NCBI GenBank assembly: GCA_963971575.1
Contig: OZ020611.1
Location: 62,901,381-62,965,380 of the forward strand
Reading direction: 5' to 3'
DNA: 64,000 nucleotides
From: Liopterus haemorrhoidalis
Lineage: Eukaryota; Arthropoda; Insecta; Coleoptera; Dytiscidae
Part shown: positions 53,968 through 64,000 of the stretch, one piece after another
Layout: each line of letters begins with the position of its first letter
Numbering within the stretch: position 1 is the first letter of the stretch
Position numbers and translations under genes: made by a program
The notes under the pieces: generated by a model
Told to the model about the DNA's origin: nothing
The model's database searches: none
The model's input: the letters and a program-made list of their open reading frames with translations, nothing else

Positions 53968-54049
53968 AAGTTTTTATTTAATTATAATTTTGAAATTTTA
54001 TTAATGTTGTTTAGAGTATTTATCAATAAAGTTTTATTATTATCTTATT

Positions 54050-55250
54050 CGGCCCGATTCTGTAAAAAGTTACTAGGTTAGTTGCTACTGAGTAACGTTG
54101 CTACGAAATAACTTTTATAGTAACTTTCTTATCAATCGCCAAACAATTGGTATTCTCCAAGCATAAGCACAAGCAACGTTCTTATAACAAGTTATGTTTA
54201 GTAACGTTGCTACAAAGAACCGTGAAGCTAGAAGCAGATTACGTTCTGCGCAGGCGAGGTATTCGTTTTTAATTGAGTTTGACAGCTATGTTGTGAGTTT
54301 CTGAGGTTAAACGAAAAATGTTTTATAAACAAAATCAGAAAAAGAATTGCAAACAGATGGAAAACTCCTGGCAAATAACCCGGTCATGGTCGGTGATACG
54401 AGTGTTTAAAAAATAATTGACAGGAACGAGTGGTGATGTGCTATGTGGTTACTGTTTTCTATGTGGTGGTGCAAGTTAGTCCAAATTTAAATGATTTGGG
54501 TGAAATACAGTTAAAGAAGTTCGGGTAGCCATTGAACAGGCGCGCACTTAGAACATTGATCTGGGAAGGGCCCATTTCGAAAAAATATCTGTAATATAAT
54601 ACGAATGTATTGTTGTGTTTTTATGTAGAGAACTGGGTTTATATATTAATTTAATTTTGATTATAATTTAATTTTTAATAATAAAAAAGGTGATTCTTAT
54701 TTACAATCGCTTAGTTTTTATTAAATAAGTATTTGATTTTTCAAATCCTTGGGGGAGGGGGTCTGAACTCGTCAACACCCTCTTGTGTGCGCGGCTTCTA
54801 TTGACAGTCGTAGTTAATACATTTAAAAAATATTGTACTGTTATACTATTATAAAACAAATGTAAATAAACAAAAAAAAAAAACAATAGTAATTGAAATA
54901 AAGAACTCGAAGAATTTTGTGCTATACAGAAAATAAAATTAAAATCCTTCTATAATTATTGTCTCTATGTTGCCCTTCATTGTCAAATGCTTGAACTAAT
55001 TTATTATTAAACAGAAAATTTGCGATTTTTCACGATTTTAACAAGTTATTTTGAAGTTACTAAGTGTAGCAACTGCTTTCTGTTAGTTGTTATCTATAAT
55101 AACTTTTTTAGCAACTAGTTACTAATTTCATAGTAACTTTTTTCTTACAGAATACGGATTTCGTGAAAGTTGCTAAAAAAGTTACTGACCTTGTATTTAG
55201 CAACTTTTATTGTAACTTTTTTGTAGTAACTTGCTTACAGAATTAGGCCG
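54050..55250. mobile_element. Nested MITE with CGGCCYRATTCTGTAA ends
   Basis: Left CGGCCCGATTCTGTAA, inverted right CGGCCTAATTCTGTAA; AGTTACTA/TAGTAACTT words fill both ends. TTA is present on each side, which would suit PIF/Harbinger, but the exact boundary is ambiguous. It contains a CAGGCGCG MITE relative at about 54539-54798. Confidence 0.7.
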
Positions 55251-55439
55251 ATTATGTTATTGTTGATTATTTTTTATAGACAGAAAAAATAGTTTGTGTA
55301 TTGAATTATCACAAATTTATGATTATTTTCAATTAAACAAAATTACCGGTAATTTACCGGTAAACCGGTTTTTAATTAAAAAATTTACCGATTACCGGTA
55401 AACCCAAATGTCGGTAAATTTGCATACCCTACTTATATG

Positions 55440-56670
55440 CTATTGAAGATTTATTTATAAAAAAAATTGATTCATTTCATGCTTTACTAACTTTTTATAA
55501 ACGTTCAGTATCAGAACTTTTCAATCTTCTGACAAATGAAATTTATCAAAATCAAATGGTCGCCAAAGAGTGATGTTGTTAATGTATGCACGCTATGAAC
55601 GTTGAAAATTAATTAATAAACAAGTATTATATGTTATGTGTATAAACAATCCCTAAAATTTAGAAACAATAAGGATTATAAATTTGGAAAATATCCTTAA
55701 TGGTTTTTAAGAAACTTCAGTTGAACTAATGTTATAACTATTCAATTTAAATTTAAAATTCCCTTAATATTTCTTATATTCTGTTTACAGCAACGAGTCT
55801 TATGATTACTGCCATAAACCCATTACAGCATTGTTAAGCTTCTCAACAAGAGTGGCCATTTCATTTTGGAAATACTATAAGAATGCACAATCATCATGGA
55901 ATATACCAAACATTTCTTTCTAGTACTCTTTAGTTGCTAAAGTACTTTTTAAAATTATATAAAATTAGGAACCCATAATATCGTTTCGACGTAGACAAAA
56001 AAATTTCGAACTTAATAAACAAAATCTCAACTCAGACCGAAGATATTTTCTCGAAAGTCTAGATCCGCCACTGATGCTACCTAATATTAATAATGTTTTT
56101 TCACGATTTTGATTCAACACCGTCTAAAATAAATCGTCATACAGGCAATTCCCCTCCGTTATAGGGTTTTCCCATTTCATATTCCCATATACTGCCCTAC
56201 CTCGTTTAACGGAAACATGGTTAACAACTTTACATTACTATTATGTTCGCCCATCACTGCCCCTCTACGTGCTATAGTGGTTCACTAATGGATTTCTCTG
56301 TATTTATCATTTTTTGTCTTTATACAGGGTATTTTAGGGAACAGTTTAAGCATTGCCAACTTCATTATTAAAGCATAGTTTCCAATTGACGTAGGCGTGG
56401 AACGTAGAAATAAAACGTAGAACGTAGATTTTGTTGCTTTGGTTTCTAATAAACTTAGAATATCGTGTAAAAACCCTTTAAGTTAGCCTCTTTGTAAAAG
56501 GAGTTTCTTAAAAAGTAACGAATAACATGTATTCGTCAAATAATATGGTGGACGCTTTAGCAATGCTAGCAATTTTTATTATTACTAATGTGTTATGTTA
56601 ATTATTTGCAAACAACGTTGTAAACACAGAATATCTAAAGCACGATGGTAGTTTAGACCAATTTTGCAGC
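55440..56670. other. Unassigned intergenic or intron DNA
   Basis: AT-rich; scattered motifs only (AACGTAGAA repeats near 56400-56430). If stnA continues to the right this is part of its first intron. Confidence 0.4.
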
Positions 56671-58447
56671 CAGGGCCGTAGTGGCCGCCGGCTGACACCA
56701 ACGTGGCGTTGGTGTCAGCCGCCCGTGTGCAAACATATATAAGACCGGTTTTTCAAGAACCGAACCAAAAAGTCGCCCGCGCGCAAGCTTTCATAAGACC
56801 GCCTTCTACTAGTAGGATTCTAATTATCTAACCATGGTAATTATTTATTTCCCTTATTTCAATACCGTGAATCCAACAAATGTTGACAAGTTCTATCTAT
56901 CTACATTATTCTTTAATAATTAATCAGAGTGATAGGGGCCTAACTCAATATTAAAAATCGAAGGGGCCTTTCGCCGTTGGAAAGCTCCGAGAAATTTTGG
57001 GCCTAGAATTTTATATTTACTTTGGTGATTTTGGTAATGCTCGTTTGTTTATTGGGACGACATTGGTGTAGGAGCCGTAGATGTTGAAAGTTGCACTGCG
57101 CATTTTCAGGCTCTGTACCCTTGGACAAGCCCAGCTTCGGTTTTAGGGATCTTAAGGGCCTTCATACTTGTACTAAAACCTTCCATTTGAGATACTTTTT
57201 CATGCGTGCAAAAGCATTTTTCGTAATTCCCCATTTTTTTTTCTTGGCCAAAAATTTTACTAGTCTAATGACGGCCACTATTGCTAAATTTGTATTCAAA
57301 CTTAAACCTAATGTGAAACTTATTACCTGTAGACCTATAAACGGTAAGCCAGCCCTAAGTCGGATCTGGGCAGGTAGTGCCAAAAGGATTTATATATGCC
57401 AAAAAAAAATATTTCTTTTATTTTTTTGGTGTATTTATTATTCAAGAATTACAATCCCTTTAGTTCTTTAAATTAATTAATTTATAAAAATATATATAAC
57501 GTAAAGCGATCATCCATAATACGTTAACTCTTGTACTCAACTCATTGTTTTTAGCAAAAATACGTGTATTTTTGCGTTTGTAAGTGTTTCATTGTGCAGT
57601 CGATTGAAGGCGGTCATGGGCATTTCAATGAAATTTGTACGTATGGTATTTTTACCTGCCTTTATATATGCTCCTCCTCGAGACGGTGTTGGGCACTAGA
57701 GAGTTAAGCGTGGCGAACCTCGGAAATATGTATCACAAAATTTTTATAGCTGCTCAGTCAAATTTTTTAGCGCCCAGTGTCCATTTCGGGAACTTTTCGT
57801 GCCTTAGAGGGAACATTGCTTACAATATTTAGGTTTCTTCTTGCACACAAATTCAAGTAAAGTAATCGATTTATGAGCGTCTAAATCCTTTCCCCACCGA
57901 TCGCGCTAGCAGTAGCGCATGACCTTGACACGTATGATATTGTATACAGCCACCGTTGGTTTTCCAAACCGTATATAACTTTTGCAAATTGCATTTTGCT
58001 ATGAGCGATGGTGAGTATGTTTTTGCTGAACGCCAAAACGTTACATGCAATTTCGTAAGTGACAGCCACATAAACGATCGGAAATGAAAAGAATTCTTGT
58101 ACACATATGTCGGGAAATAGCTAGATACTATATCCGGCTATATGCTTACAAGAACTCTTCATTGTTTTGTTCTATAGACTACGCCACTAAAGTTTGATAT
58201 TTCAGTTACACACGCATATTCTATATTTTTCTTTACACTTTTATTTTATTTTAAGTATTCGGTGATTAGCATCAAAACCTTAAAAAGGGCGAGGCGATCA
58301 CGGTAACTGCATCGAACACAAAATTCTAGAAGTGCAACAAAATCTAAATTGAAATATCATGCATCATATTAAATATTTTCAGTTTCGGGTAAGAGGCGCA
58401 CGACTAAGTTCTTGCCTCGGGCACTAGTAACTAGTTATGGCCCTGAT
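56671..58447. repeat. Composite of GGGCC-type hAT debris
   Basis: CAGGGCCGTAGTGGCCGC at the left and inverted CAGGGCCATAACTAGTTAC at the right look like hAT ends but differ and lack a TSD. In between are GGGGCC-rich pieces (56935-57000) and a 126-codon reading (57091-57471) without recognised domain. A strong hairpin is at 56690-56720. Confidence 0.35.
56690..56720. repeat. 14-bp perfect hairpin
   Basis: GGCTGACACCAACG, loop TGG, CGTTGGTGTCAGCC. Near the left end of the composite. Confidence 0.95.
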
Positions 58448-59231
58448 TAGTTTACAATTTTCTTAAAGTTATGTCGACAGTTACAAATGCACCATTTTTG
58501 TCAGTTTTGCCTGTATTTGACAATTGCAATTCAGTAAGTGCGTCAGTAATTGAAATAAATTGTGTTTCGAATAGTAAACTTTTTCGATTAACGGTCCTTG
58601 TCGGGACGTGATAGCGACCCCATAGGCCGTTATTACGAAATACACTAGGATAGGAAATTCTCTTTAATATTTTAATAATTAATTGTTTTTATATGTCATT
58701 TGGTTTATAGCTGCCATTTGGTATAAAGTTAGACGTCTATTAACGCATTACCCTGGCACGGATCTACCGGGTGACCAATATTGATTGTCTTGGCCGCTTC
58801 ATTGCAATAGTTTTTCGGCCACTTACCAATAATGGTGTATTAGACTAATCCCATAGACGTGCGTGATACATACATTTGTAGATTTTGACTTTTTATTTAA
58901 AATATTATTCAATATACTTTATTTTATTCATTTATTTATTTACCAAAAATACAGTTTAGTATAAAACATTAAAATATTAACAATAGCAAAAGAAAAAAAT
59001 CAAATAGAGATGTTACAAAGTTTTATACAAAGAAAAGCAATAAAAACAAATATAATAATAATTTAACTTTTGGCATATTCCAAACGTTCAAGCGGAACTA
59101 AATTTTGAAATCTAGTAGCCTTTATTGATTGTTTCTGGCTTTTGACAATTTTGTTTAAGTTTTGTAAATCATACTTAAATTTAAGATTTTTAGGTTATAA
59201 TGAATTGAGTTATAAAAGTTCATTTTTATCA
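58448..59231. other. Unassigned DNA with a MITE remnant
   Basis: Near 59070 CATATTCCAAACGTTCAAGC then GGAACTAAATTTTGAAATCT is a decayed AGTCTRTTCC MITE end; otherwise nothing is recognised. Confidence 0.4.
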
Positions 59232-59590
59232 ATGATGGCCGGTTACACGTAAACTTTAATTGTTTACGTTAACGTGAAAATTTATGTAAACAATTGGTAA
59301 ACTTGTCAACAACAAATTTATGAACAGTAATCGATTTGTAATCTGGCTGAGTCAATTACCAGGAGCACCAGTGTTCAAATGACCTGAACAAATATAATAT
59401 GCCATAAAGAAAAATATACTGTTTTAATAGACTATAAACTTTAATTATTTACGTTAACGTGAAAATTGATGTAAACAATTGGTAAACTTGTCAACAATGT
59501 AAACTATATAAACTGTCAAATAATGAGTTTAGTTTTAATTATTTAATATCAATAATAGAGAGCTAATGAACAAGTAGATTCAGTTCAAAA
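59232..59590 (-). mobile_element. Reversed fragments of the CAGTGATGGG hAT MITE
   Basis: GTTACACGTAAACTTTAATT and GTAAACAATTGGTAAACTTG occur twice (59236-59312 and 59437-59508), the second copy running on into AACTGTCAAATAATGAG and AGAGAGCTAATGAACAAGTA as in the full copies. The two pieces flank the 116-bp repeat at 59321-59436. Confidence 0.75.
59321..59436. repeat. 116-bp dispersed repeat, copy 1
   Basis: TGAACAGTAATCGATTTGTA ... TGTTTTAATAGACTATA. Differs from the copy at 63570-63685 at only two positions. No TIR, poly-A or coding frame. Confidence 0.85.
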
Positions 59591-61278
59591 CAATATATTG
59601 GTGACCGCTCTCGCAGGCCCTATGCATGATTATCCTAGAAATCCAAATTTTCAAATATTACAAAATTGTCTGTAATGTTTTTTGGATCTAAGCCGAAATA
59701 AATGGACGTTTTGTTTTCTTAAGTTATCACGAGCTCAATTTTTAATGATTGACTGGGGTTTTGATAAACTTAAAGGCCAAAAGCCCCATTCATCGTTAAA
59801 TGTTACTAGAAAGCAAGGACCTGAAGCTGAATTTATTTAGGTTCAGGTTGAATATGATAATTTCGGTTCGGTTTCAGGATCAATAAAAATTTTACGTACA
59901 GTACAAAATTATACTTCAATATAAGTACAGAAAACACAACCAAGTTATAATTTGTTGTAAAAAAAGTACAAATATCTCCAAATATAGTCGATTCCAAACG
60001 TTTAAACGGGACTAGATTTTGAAATCTAGTAACTTTTAACGATTTAATTATATAATAACTGTTGAACTATTCCGAGTGCCAGAAAAGGATATTATTGAAA
60101 TTTTTTTCAGAGTTTTAGATGAACCATTCTGGGAAAATGGTGGAGGGAAAAGGTTTTCTGACACATTTATGGCGAAATTCCCATTAAAGATTTTTCTAAA
60201 ATAAGAATTTGTTTGTTTATCCAGGCATTAAGAGATTTCATTTAATACCCAACTCAAAATTATTAAAAAATATTTTTTTTTTCATATTTGTTTATATTTT
60301 CCCGCGATGTTTTTTTGAACTCTATAGTATTACTATGAGTGGGTTCAGGAAGCAAGCTCCGAGTGTTCCGAATCACTCTGTATAACTCCAGACCTCTTGA
60401 GGAAACGAGTTTAGGACTTTTCTAGAACTCACCTTTAATAAATAACTCCGACAATAAAAATAAAAAAATGTGGAATATCATAAATAAAAAAAGAAAAAAC
60501 GGGTTGGATGATTCAGATTTTTCTTCATTAGAAACAGATTTAAAGAATAAAAAAAATATCAGTAACGAAGAAAATCTTGCAGACCTATTCAACAAGTATT
60601 TTTCTAGCACTGCTAAAAATATGAGTAGTCATTTTGATCAAGACATCAATTATGAGTATATTCATTCATCAATTCCAGTTTCAAATAATTCTTTCTTCCT
60701 AGCGCCGGTATCAGAGTTTGACGTATTGGACGCTATATCGAGCTTAAAAAACTCTCATTCCTCGGCGCACGATAATTTTTCGAACCGTCTAACAAAACTT
60801 TGTAAAGACCATTTTATAATTCCTCTGACTCATATAATTAATTTATCTTTTGGCCAAGCTACATTTCCCAATAAACTGAATCATACTTTAGTTAAACCAA
60901 TTTTCAAAAAGGGCGAAAGAACAACTTTAATAATTACAGACCTATCAGTTTAATTTCTTCGTTTTCCAAAATCATAGAATTAATTGTCAATAAAAAACTG
61001 TTATCTTTCCTTTCTACTTTCAATTTACTTTCACCTACTCAACATGGATTCTTAAAAAACAAATCTGTGGACACTGCTCTTTTCAATTTTACAACAGATA
61101 TTCTCAACTCGATAGATCGTGGAAACTTGGCTCTGGGAATTTTTGTGGATTTAAGTAAAGCATTTGATTGTGTCGACCACAAAATTCTTCTGGCTAAAAT
61201 GGAACGATACGGCATACGAGGTCAATCTCTGAACTGGTTCAACTCATACCTAACTGATAGATCTCAATATACTCGAGT

Positions 61279-61467
61279 CAGGGCCGGCGCTAGGATTTGC
61301 GAGGCCATGTGCGAGAAGAGCCGCGGGGCCTGCTGTTCAGATCCAAGTGAGGACAAAAAAAAAGGTCCTCATCTCCATGCGGGGCCTGTTGTAGAACCGC
61401 TGGGCCTGCTGTTGACCGCGGGGCCATGTGCGGCTGCACATGCTGCACATGCCTCGCGCCGGCCCTG
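61279..61467. mobile_element. hAT MITE (CAGGGCCGGCGC ends) inside the LINE ORF
   Basis: Perfect 8-bp TSD ACTCGAGT (61271-61278, 61468-61475). Ends CAGGGCCGGCGCTAGG and inverted CAGGGCCGGCGCGAGG. 189 bp, GC-rich, with one AAGTGAGGAC/GGTCCTCAT hairpin unit. Removing it restores the RT frame (SQYTRV). Confidence 0.96.
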
Positions 61468-62015
61468 ACTCGAGTGGACACCCGAAACAACAATTGGTGT
61501 TCTAAAAATAAATCATTAGATCTAGGAGTTCCCCAGGGAAGCGTTCTTGGTCCCACTTTATTCCTCATTTACTCAAATGACCTTCCAAATCACTTTAGAA
61601 ATATCCACAATTTAACTTTAACATCTTTTGCTGATGATAACAACTTCCTCGTTAAATGTAACCCATCCGATCTAAATACCTCCTTTGAAAATGTCATGTT
61701 TGAAATTGACACATGGTCAACTAAAAACAAACTAACATTAAATGTCAATAAAACCGCATGTGTCATTTTCAAATCAATCCAGAACAAAATTGACATCCCA
61801 GAATCCCTTACCTACAATAGCCAGATTATTTCCATCACTGGAAAAACTAAATTACTGGGCATTACAGTAGATGAGAATATGAAGTGGACTGCTCATATCG
61901 ATAATCTTGGTCAAAGACTTAGCTCCTGCCTATATGCCCTTAGATTTATTAAAACTCAATGCAGCAAAACAGTATTAAGAAGTCTCTATTTTTCTTGCTT
62001 CCATTCTCATTTAAA

Positions 62016-62471
62016 TATATAATATAAAATAAGTTTATTGTCATAATTTAATGTTACATTTTATATTACATATATTTGCAATTTAGAGTCCCTGTTATTT
62101 TTATGTACAATTACCTCTTACAAACTAAATTTACCTAAATCTAATTTTTGTTTTCGATAAAAGATTGAACGTTTTTTAAACCATAGGGTAAAAATTTGAA
62201 TAAAAAACCCTATTCATTCCAAAATTATATAAATATATATTTTGAATATTATTATTTTACTAATTTACCATATTTTACCTTTTTTATTTAACATTTTATT
62301 TAGATGTTTAGCATATGCATTATTGTTTTGTGAACTTTTCTTTTTGTTTTTATTGTACCAATGTTTTTAATCAAGTTATTTTCATGAGTGTTTGCTCTTT
62401 TGAAAAATGCATTAGTTATTTTTTTAATAAATACGTCTATTTTATCGATTTTTATTTCTTGTCTCTTTTTC
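62016..62471. mobile_element. 456-bp insert with 11-bp TSD in the LINE
   Basis: TCTCATTTAAA at 62005-62015 and again at 62472-62482. The insert is AT-rich and has no TIR; the 11-nt duplication suits a retroposed sequence. Excision restores SHLKFNI in frame. Confidence 0.8.
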
Positions 62472-63105
62472 TCTCATTTAAAATTTAACATTATAAACTG
62501 GGGAAAATCCAGTGACTGGAAACGTATTTTTAGACTCCAAAAATCCGCGATAAGAATCATAGATTCAATAAAATATAGAGACTCTTGTAAAAATTCATTT
62601 AAATCCTTAGAAATACTTACCATGCCATCAGAATATATATTATCTTTGTGCGTTTTTACACATAAAAACAAGCATTTATTTTCACCCATGTCTCATTCAT
62701 ACAGTACGCGAAATAAACAAAAACTTTTACCTGCTATCCACACTACTTCGAGCTACCAGAAAGGAGCTTATTACAATTGTTGTAAATTTTATAATGCACT
62801 TCCTGACGTTATAAAAAACATTACTAATTTAAATAAATTTAAGAATCAAGTAAAGCACCACCTTATTGAAAAATCTATCTACGATGTCAATGATTTTATC
62901 AATTAACAGATCTTATTTTATGTTCATTTTTTATATTCTTACTATTTCTCTGTGACTACTATTCACATATGTATGTGAAAGTGAAATAAAATTATTATTA
63001 TTATTATGTGGGTCAGAGTTGTACAAGCATGCCAAACCTCCATTTTTCTATGTTCAGCCACTTGGCTACAATTTTTACCGAACCGACAGGCAGACTCGAG
63101 ATAAC

Positions 63106-63569
63106 AGTTTATTGGTCCTCATCAGTGGTCCGCGTGCCACCGGTTTAGAAACAATAGTTTAACCTATTCATGTCTACAAAAAAAAAAAAAACATGTAAAT
63201 ATCGATCAGAATACTAATACATATTTCATTTTGCTTATGTACGTAGATAAATATGCCAAAAACTTGCATTCTGTTGTTAAGTTTCGCGTGACAGTACTTC
63301 GAACAGAGCAATAAAAAGTAATATGAAATTCCTGGTTTATTATAATTAATTCAGAATATCGTGAATGAATAAATTCAAGTCATATACAGATATATTAATA
63401 AATTTAACAACATTCATTTAAATATTTAAACATATTCCAATTATTCATTCGCTTGACTGTAATTTAATTGTTAAATAGAGAGAAAGAATGATGGAGAATA
63501 AGATTGATTAGTGGGGCGATAAAATATGAGAAGGAATCAATTTTTCTAGAAATATTTGAAGGGGAGATA
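63106..63569. other. Unassigned AT-rich DNA
   Basis: No frame, TIR or tandem repeat of note. Confidence 0.4.
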
Positions 63570-63685
63570 TGAACAGTAATCGATTTGTAATCTGGCTGAG
63601 TCAATTGTCAGGAGCACCAGTGTTCAAATGACCTGAACAAATATAATATGCCATAAAGAAAAATATACTGTTTTAATAGACTATA
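63570..63685. repeat. 116-bp dispersed repeat, copy 2
   Basis: Two mismatches to 59321-59436; starts TGAACAGTAATCGATTTGTA, ends TTTTAATAGACTATA. Confidence 0.85.
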
Positions 63686-63711
63686 ACAATGTCAGCCAAC
63701 ATTTTTCTTTT

Positions 63712-63860
63712 CTAGGTTTTTTTAAGTATGACCAAAAATCAGTGTAATGTCACATTAGTGTTTGTATGGAATAAATTGTACCAAACGGCTGGAACTAGAA
63801 ATTTGAAATTTGGGTTTGTACAACTCTTTGTCTCACAAAGGCGTGCGCCTTTGTGAGACA
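63712..63860 (-). repeat. Inverted A2 terminus ending in a perfect hairpin
   Basis: AGGTTTTTTTAAGTATGACC to TACAACTCTTTGTCTCACA is the inverted A2 3' end. It stops in a 15-bp perfect hairpin (63829-63860: TGTCTCACAAAGGCG, TG, then the inverse). Confidence 0.7.
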
Positions 63861-63867
63861 CAGGATC

Positions 63868-64000
63868 AGTGGCGTAGCTACCGCAAGGCCAGTGTAAGCA
63901 AAGCTTACGGGCCCTCAAGCAACTGGGGCCCGGCTAGGGCTTTGAAAATTTGCAATTAAAGGTAAGACCGCACTAGGCGGAACTACACTGCCCGGCACGA
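63868..64000. mobile_element. Left end of a hAT MITE cut by the window edge
   Basis: CAGTGGCGTAGCTACCGC followed by GGCCC-rich sequence is a typical hAT MITE start. The right end and TSD lie outside. Confidence 0.5.

Larger units (their letters stand above)
53336..55431 (+). mobile_element. hAT element with transposase relic, rich in TTACCGGTAA
   Basis: Perfect 8-bp TSD CTTATATG (53328-53335, 55432-55439). Left TAGGGGTTGCATCACTGG, inverted right TAGGGTATGCAAATTTACC. Both ends are packed with ACCGGT/TACCGGTAA words. 2,096 bp including an insert of about 1.2 kb. Confidence 0.92.
60468..62906 (+). pseudogene. LINE reverse transcriptase, broken
   Basis: Order of blocks: NKLNHTLVKPIFKKGER and, in another frame, NYRPISLISSFSKIIELIVN, QHGFLKNKSVDTALFNF, GIFVDLSKAFDCVDHKILLA (first catalytic Asp), LGVPQGSVLGPTLFLIYSND, LTSFADDNNFLV (the FADD form of the YADD box), KLLGITVDENMKWTAHI, SLYFSCFHSHL, and after the 62016-62471 insert KFNIINWGKS and the C-terminal LQKSAIRIIDSIKYRDSC, ending NDFIN. 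One frameshift near 60920 besides the insertions. The clade cannot be settled without phylogeny. Confidence 0.9.
60345..63004 (+). mobile_element. 5'-truncated non-LTR retrotransposon (LINE), CR1/Jockey-like
   Basis: Inserted in the GTGGGTC site of an A2 copy (TATGAGTGGGT before, TATGTGGGT after, an imperfect TSD). 3' end AATAAAATTATTATTATTAT is an ATT-type tail. The 5' part, including the endonuclease, is missing. Two later insertions: 61279-61467 and 62016-62471. Confidence 0.88.
60055..63105 (+). repeat. Family A2 copy split by the LINE
   Basis: CTGTTGAACTATTCCGAG, AACCATTCTGGGAAAATGG and TCTATAGTATTACTATGAGT before the LINE; ATGTGGGTCAGAGTTGTACA, GCCACTTGGCTACAATTTTT and ACCGACAGGCAGAC after it. 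Joining the two gives the family's normal order. Confidence 0.8.

Noticed and set aside
57091..57471. 126-codon plus-strand reading
   Set aside because: No recognisable domain; lies within GGGCC-type repeat debris.
56671..58447. One hAT element with CAGGGCC ends
   Set aside because: The ends differ after the first seven bases and no 8-bp TSD is present; listed only as composite debris.

Overview
The window is a stretch of an AT-rich, intron-bearing, transposon-loaded insect chromosome. The insect call rests on an unmistakable stoned-A N-terminus, on spliced genes with GT-AG introns, and on the mix of hAT, Tc1/mariner, piggyBac and non-LTR relics. The order of insect cannot be fixed from the sequence.

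Only three host genes are visible. (1) Minus strand, 155-11,000 and running off the left edge: the 5' half of a ZNF318-like protein with an RS-rich, then Pro/Gln/Tyr-rich, then coiled-coil, then matrin-type zinc-finger layout, in five coding exons plus a probable 5'UTR exon. (2) Minus strand, 20,585-42,827: a complete five-exon ADP-dependent glucokinase (ADPGK) gene of 492 codons. All intron phases agree, and one intron is 16.4 kb of nested repeats. (3) Plus strand from 44,034: the first coding exon of stoned-A (stnA). The rest must lie beyond the right edge or behind an intron of more than 19 kb. ADPGK and stnA are head to head and share about 1.2 kb of upstream DNA.

Everything else is transposable-element debris, and much of it can be delimited exactly from terminal inverted repeats (TIRs) and target-site duplications (TSDs). 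Left third: a Tc1/mariner-like element with long TIRs (1,022-2,426), a DDE_3 transposase relic (3.7-4.3 kb), a piggyBac-like element with TTAA ends (4,866-5,971), a hAT element with an 8-bp TSD and a nested MITE (11,559-13,973), and a higher-order satellite (14.6-16.75 kb). Middle: two large repeat families here called A/A2 (TIR-like ends AGGGTTTTGTAGGTAT, CAGA microsatellite, internal tRNA-like module) and B (ends in GTTGGCGGTCGGTAAA, also with a CAGA microsatellite), a MITE family C with AGAGCTCTTAAATTAG ends, a deleted Tc1, a deleted mariner inserted in a B copy, and a run of four hAT MITEs between 38.1 and 39.6 kb. Right third: several hAT elements, a Russian-doll nest at 50.5-53.1 kb, a hAT at 53.3-55.4 kb with further insertions, and a 5'-truncated LINE (60.35-63.0 kb) that is itself broken by a 189-bp hAT MITE and a 456-bp insert and sits inside an A2 copy.

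The features most worth a second look are: perfect palindromes recurring at one site of the A2 family; tRNA-like modules of differing identity at one position inside family A; tandem hairpin units shared by MITEs with different termini; hAT families that each carry their own palindromic subterminal word; a satellite whose every unit carries a consensus 5' splice site; and a 116-bp, nearly identical dispersed repeat.
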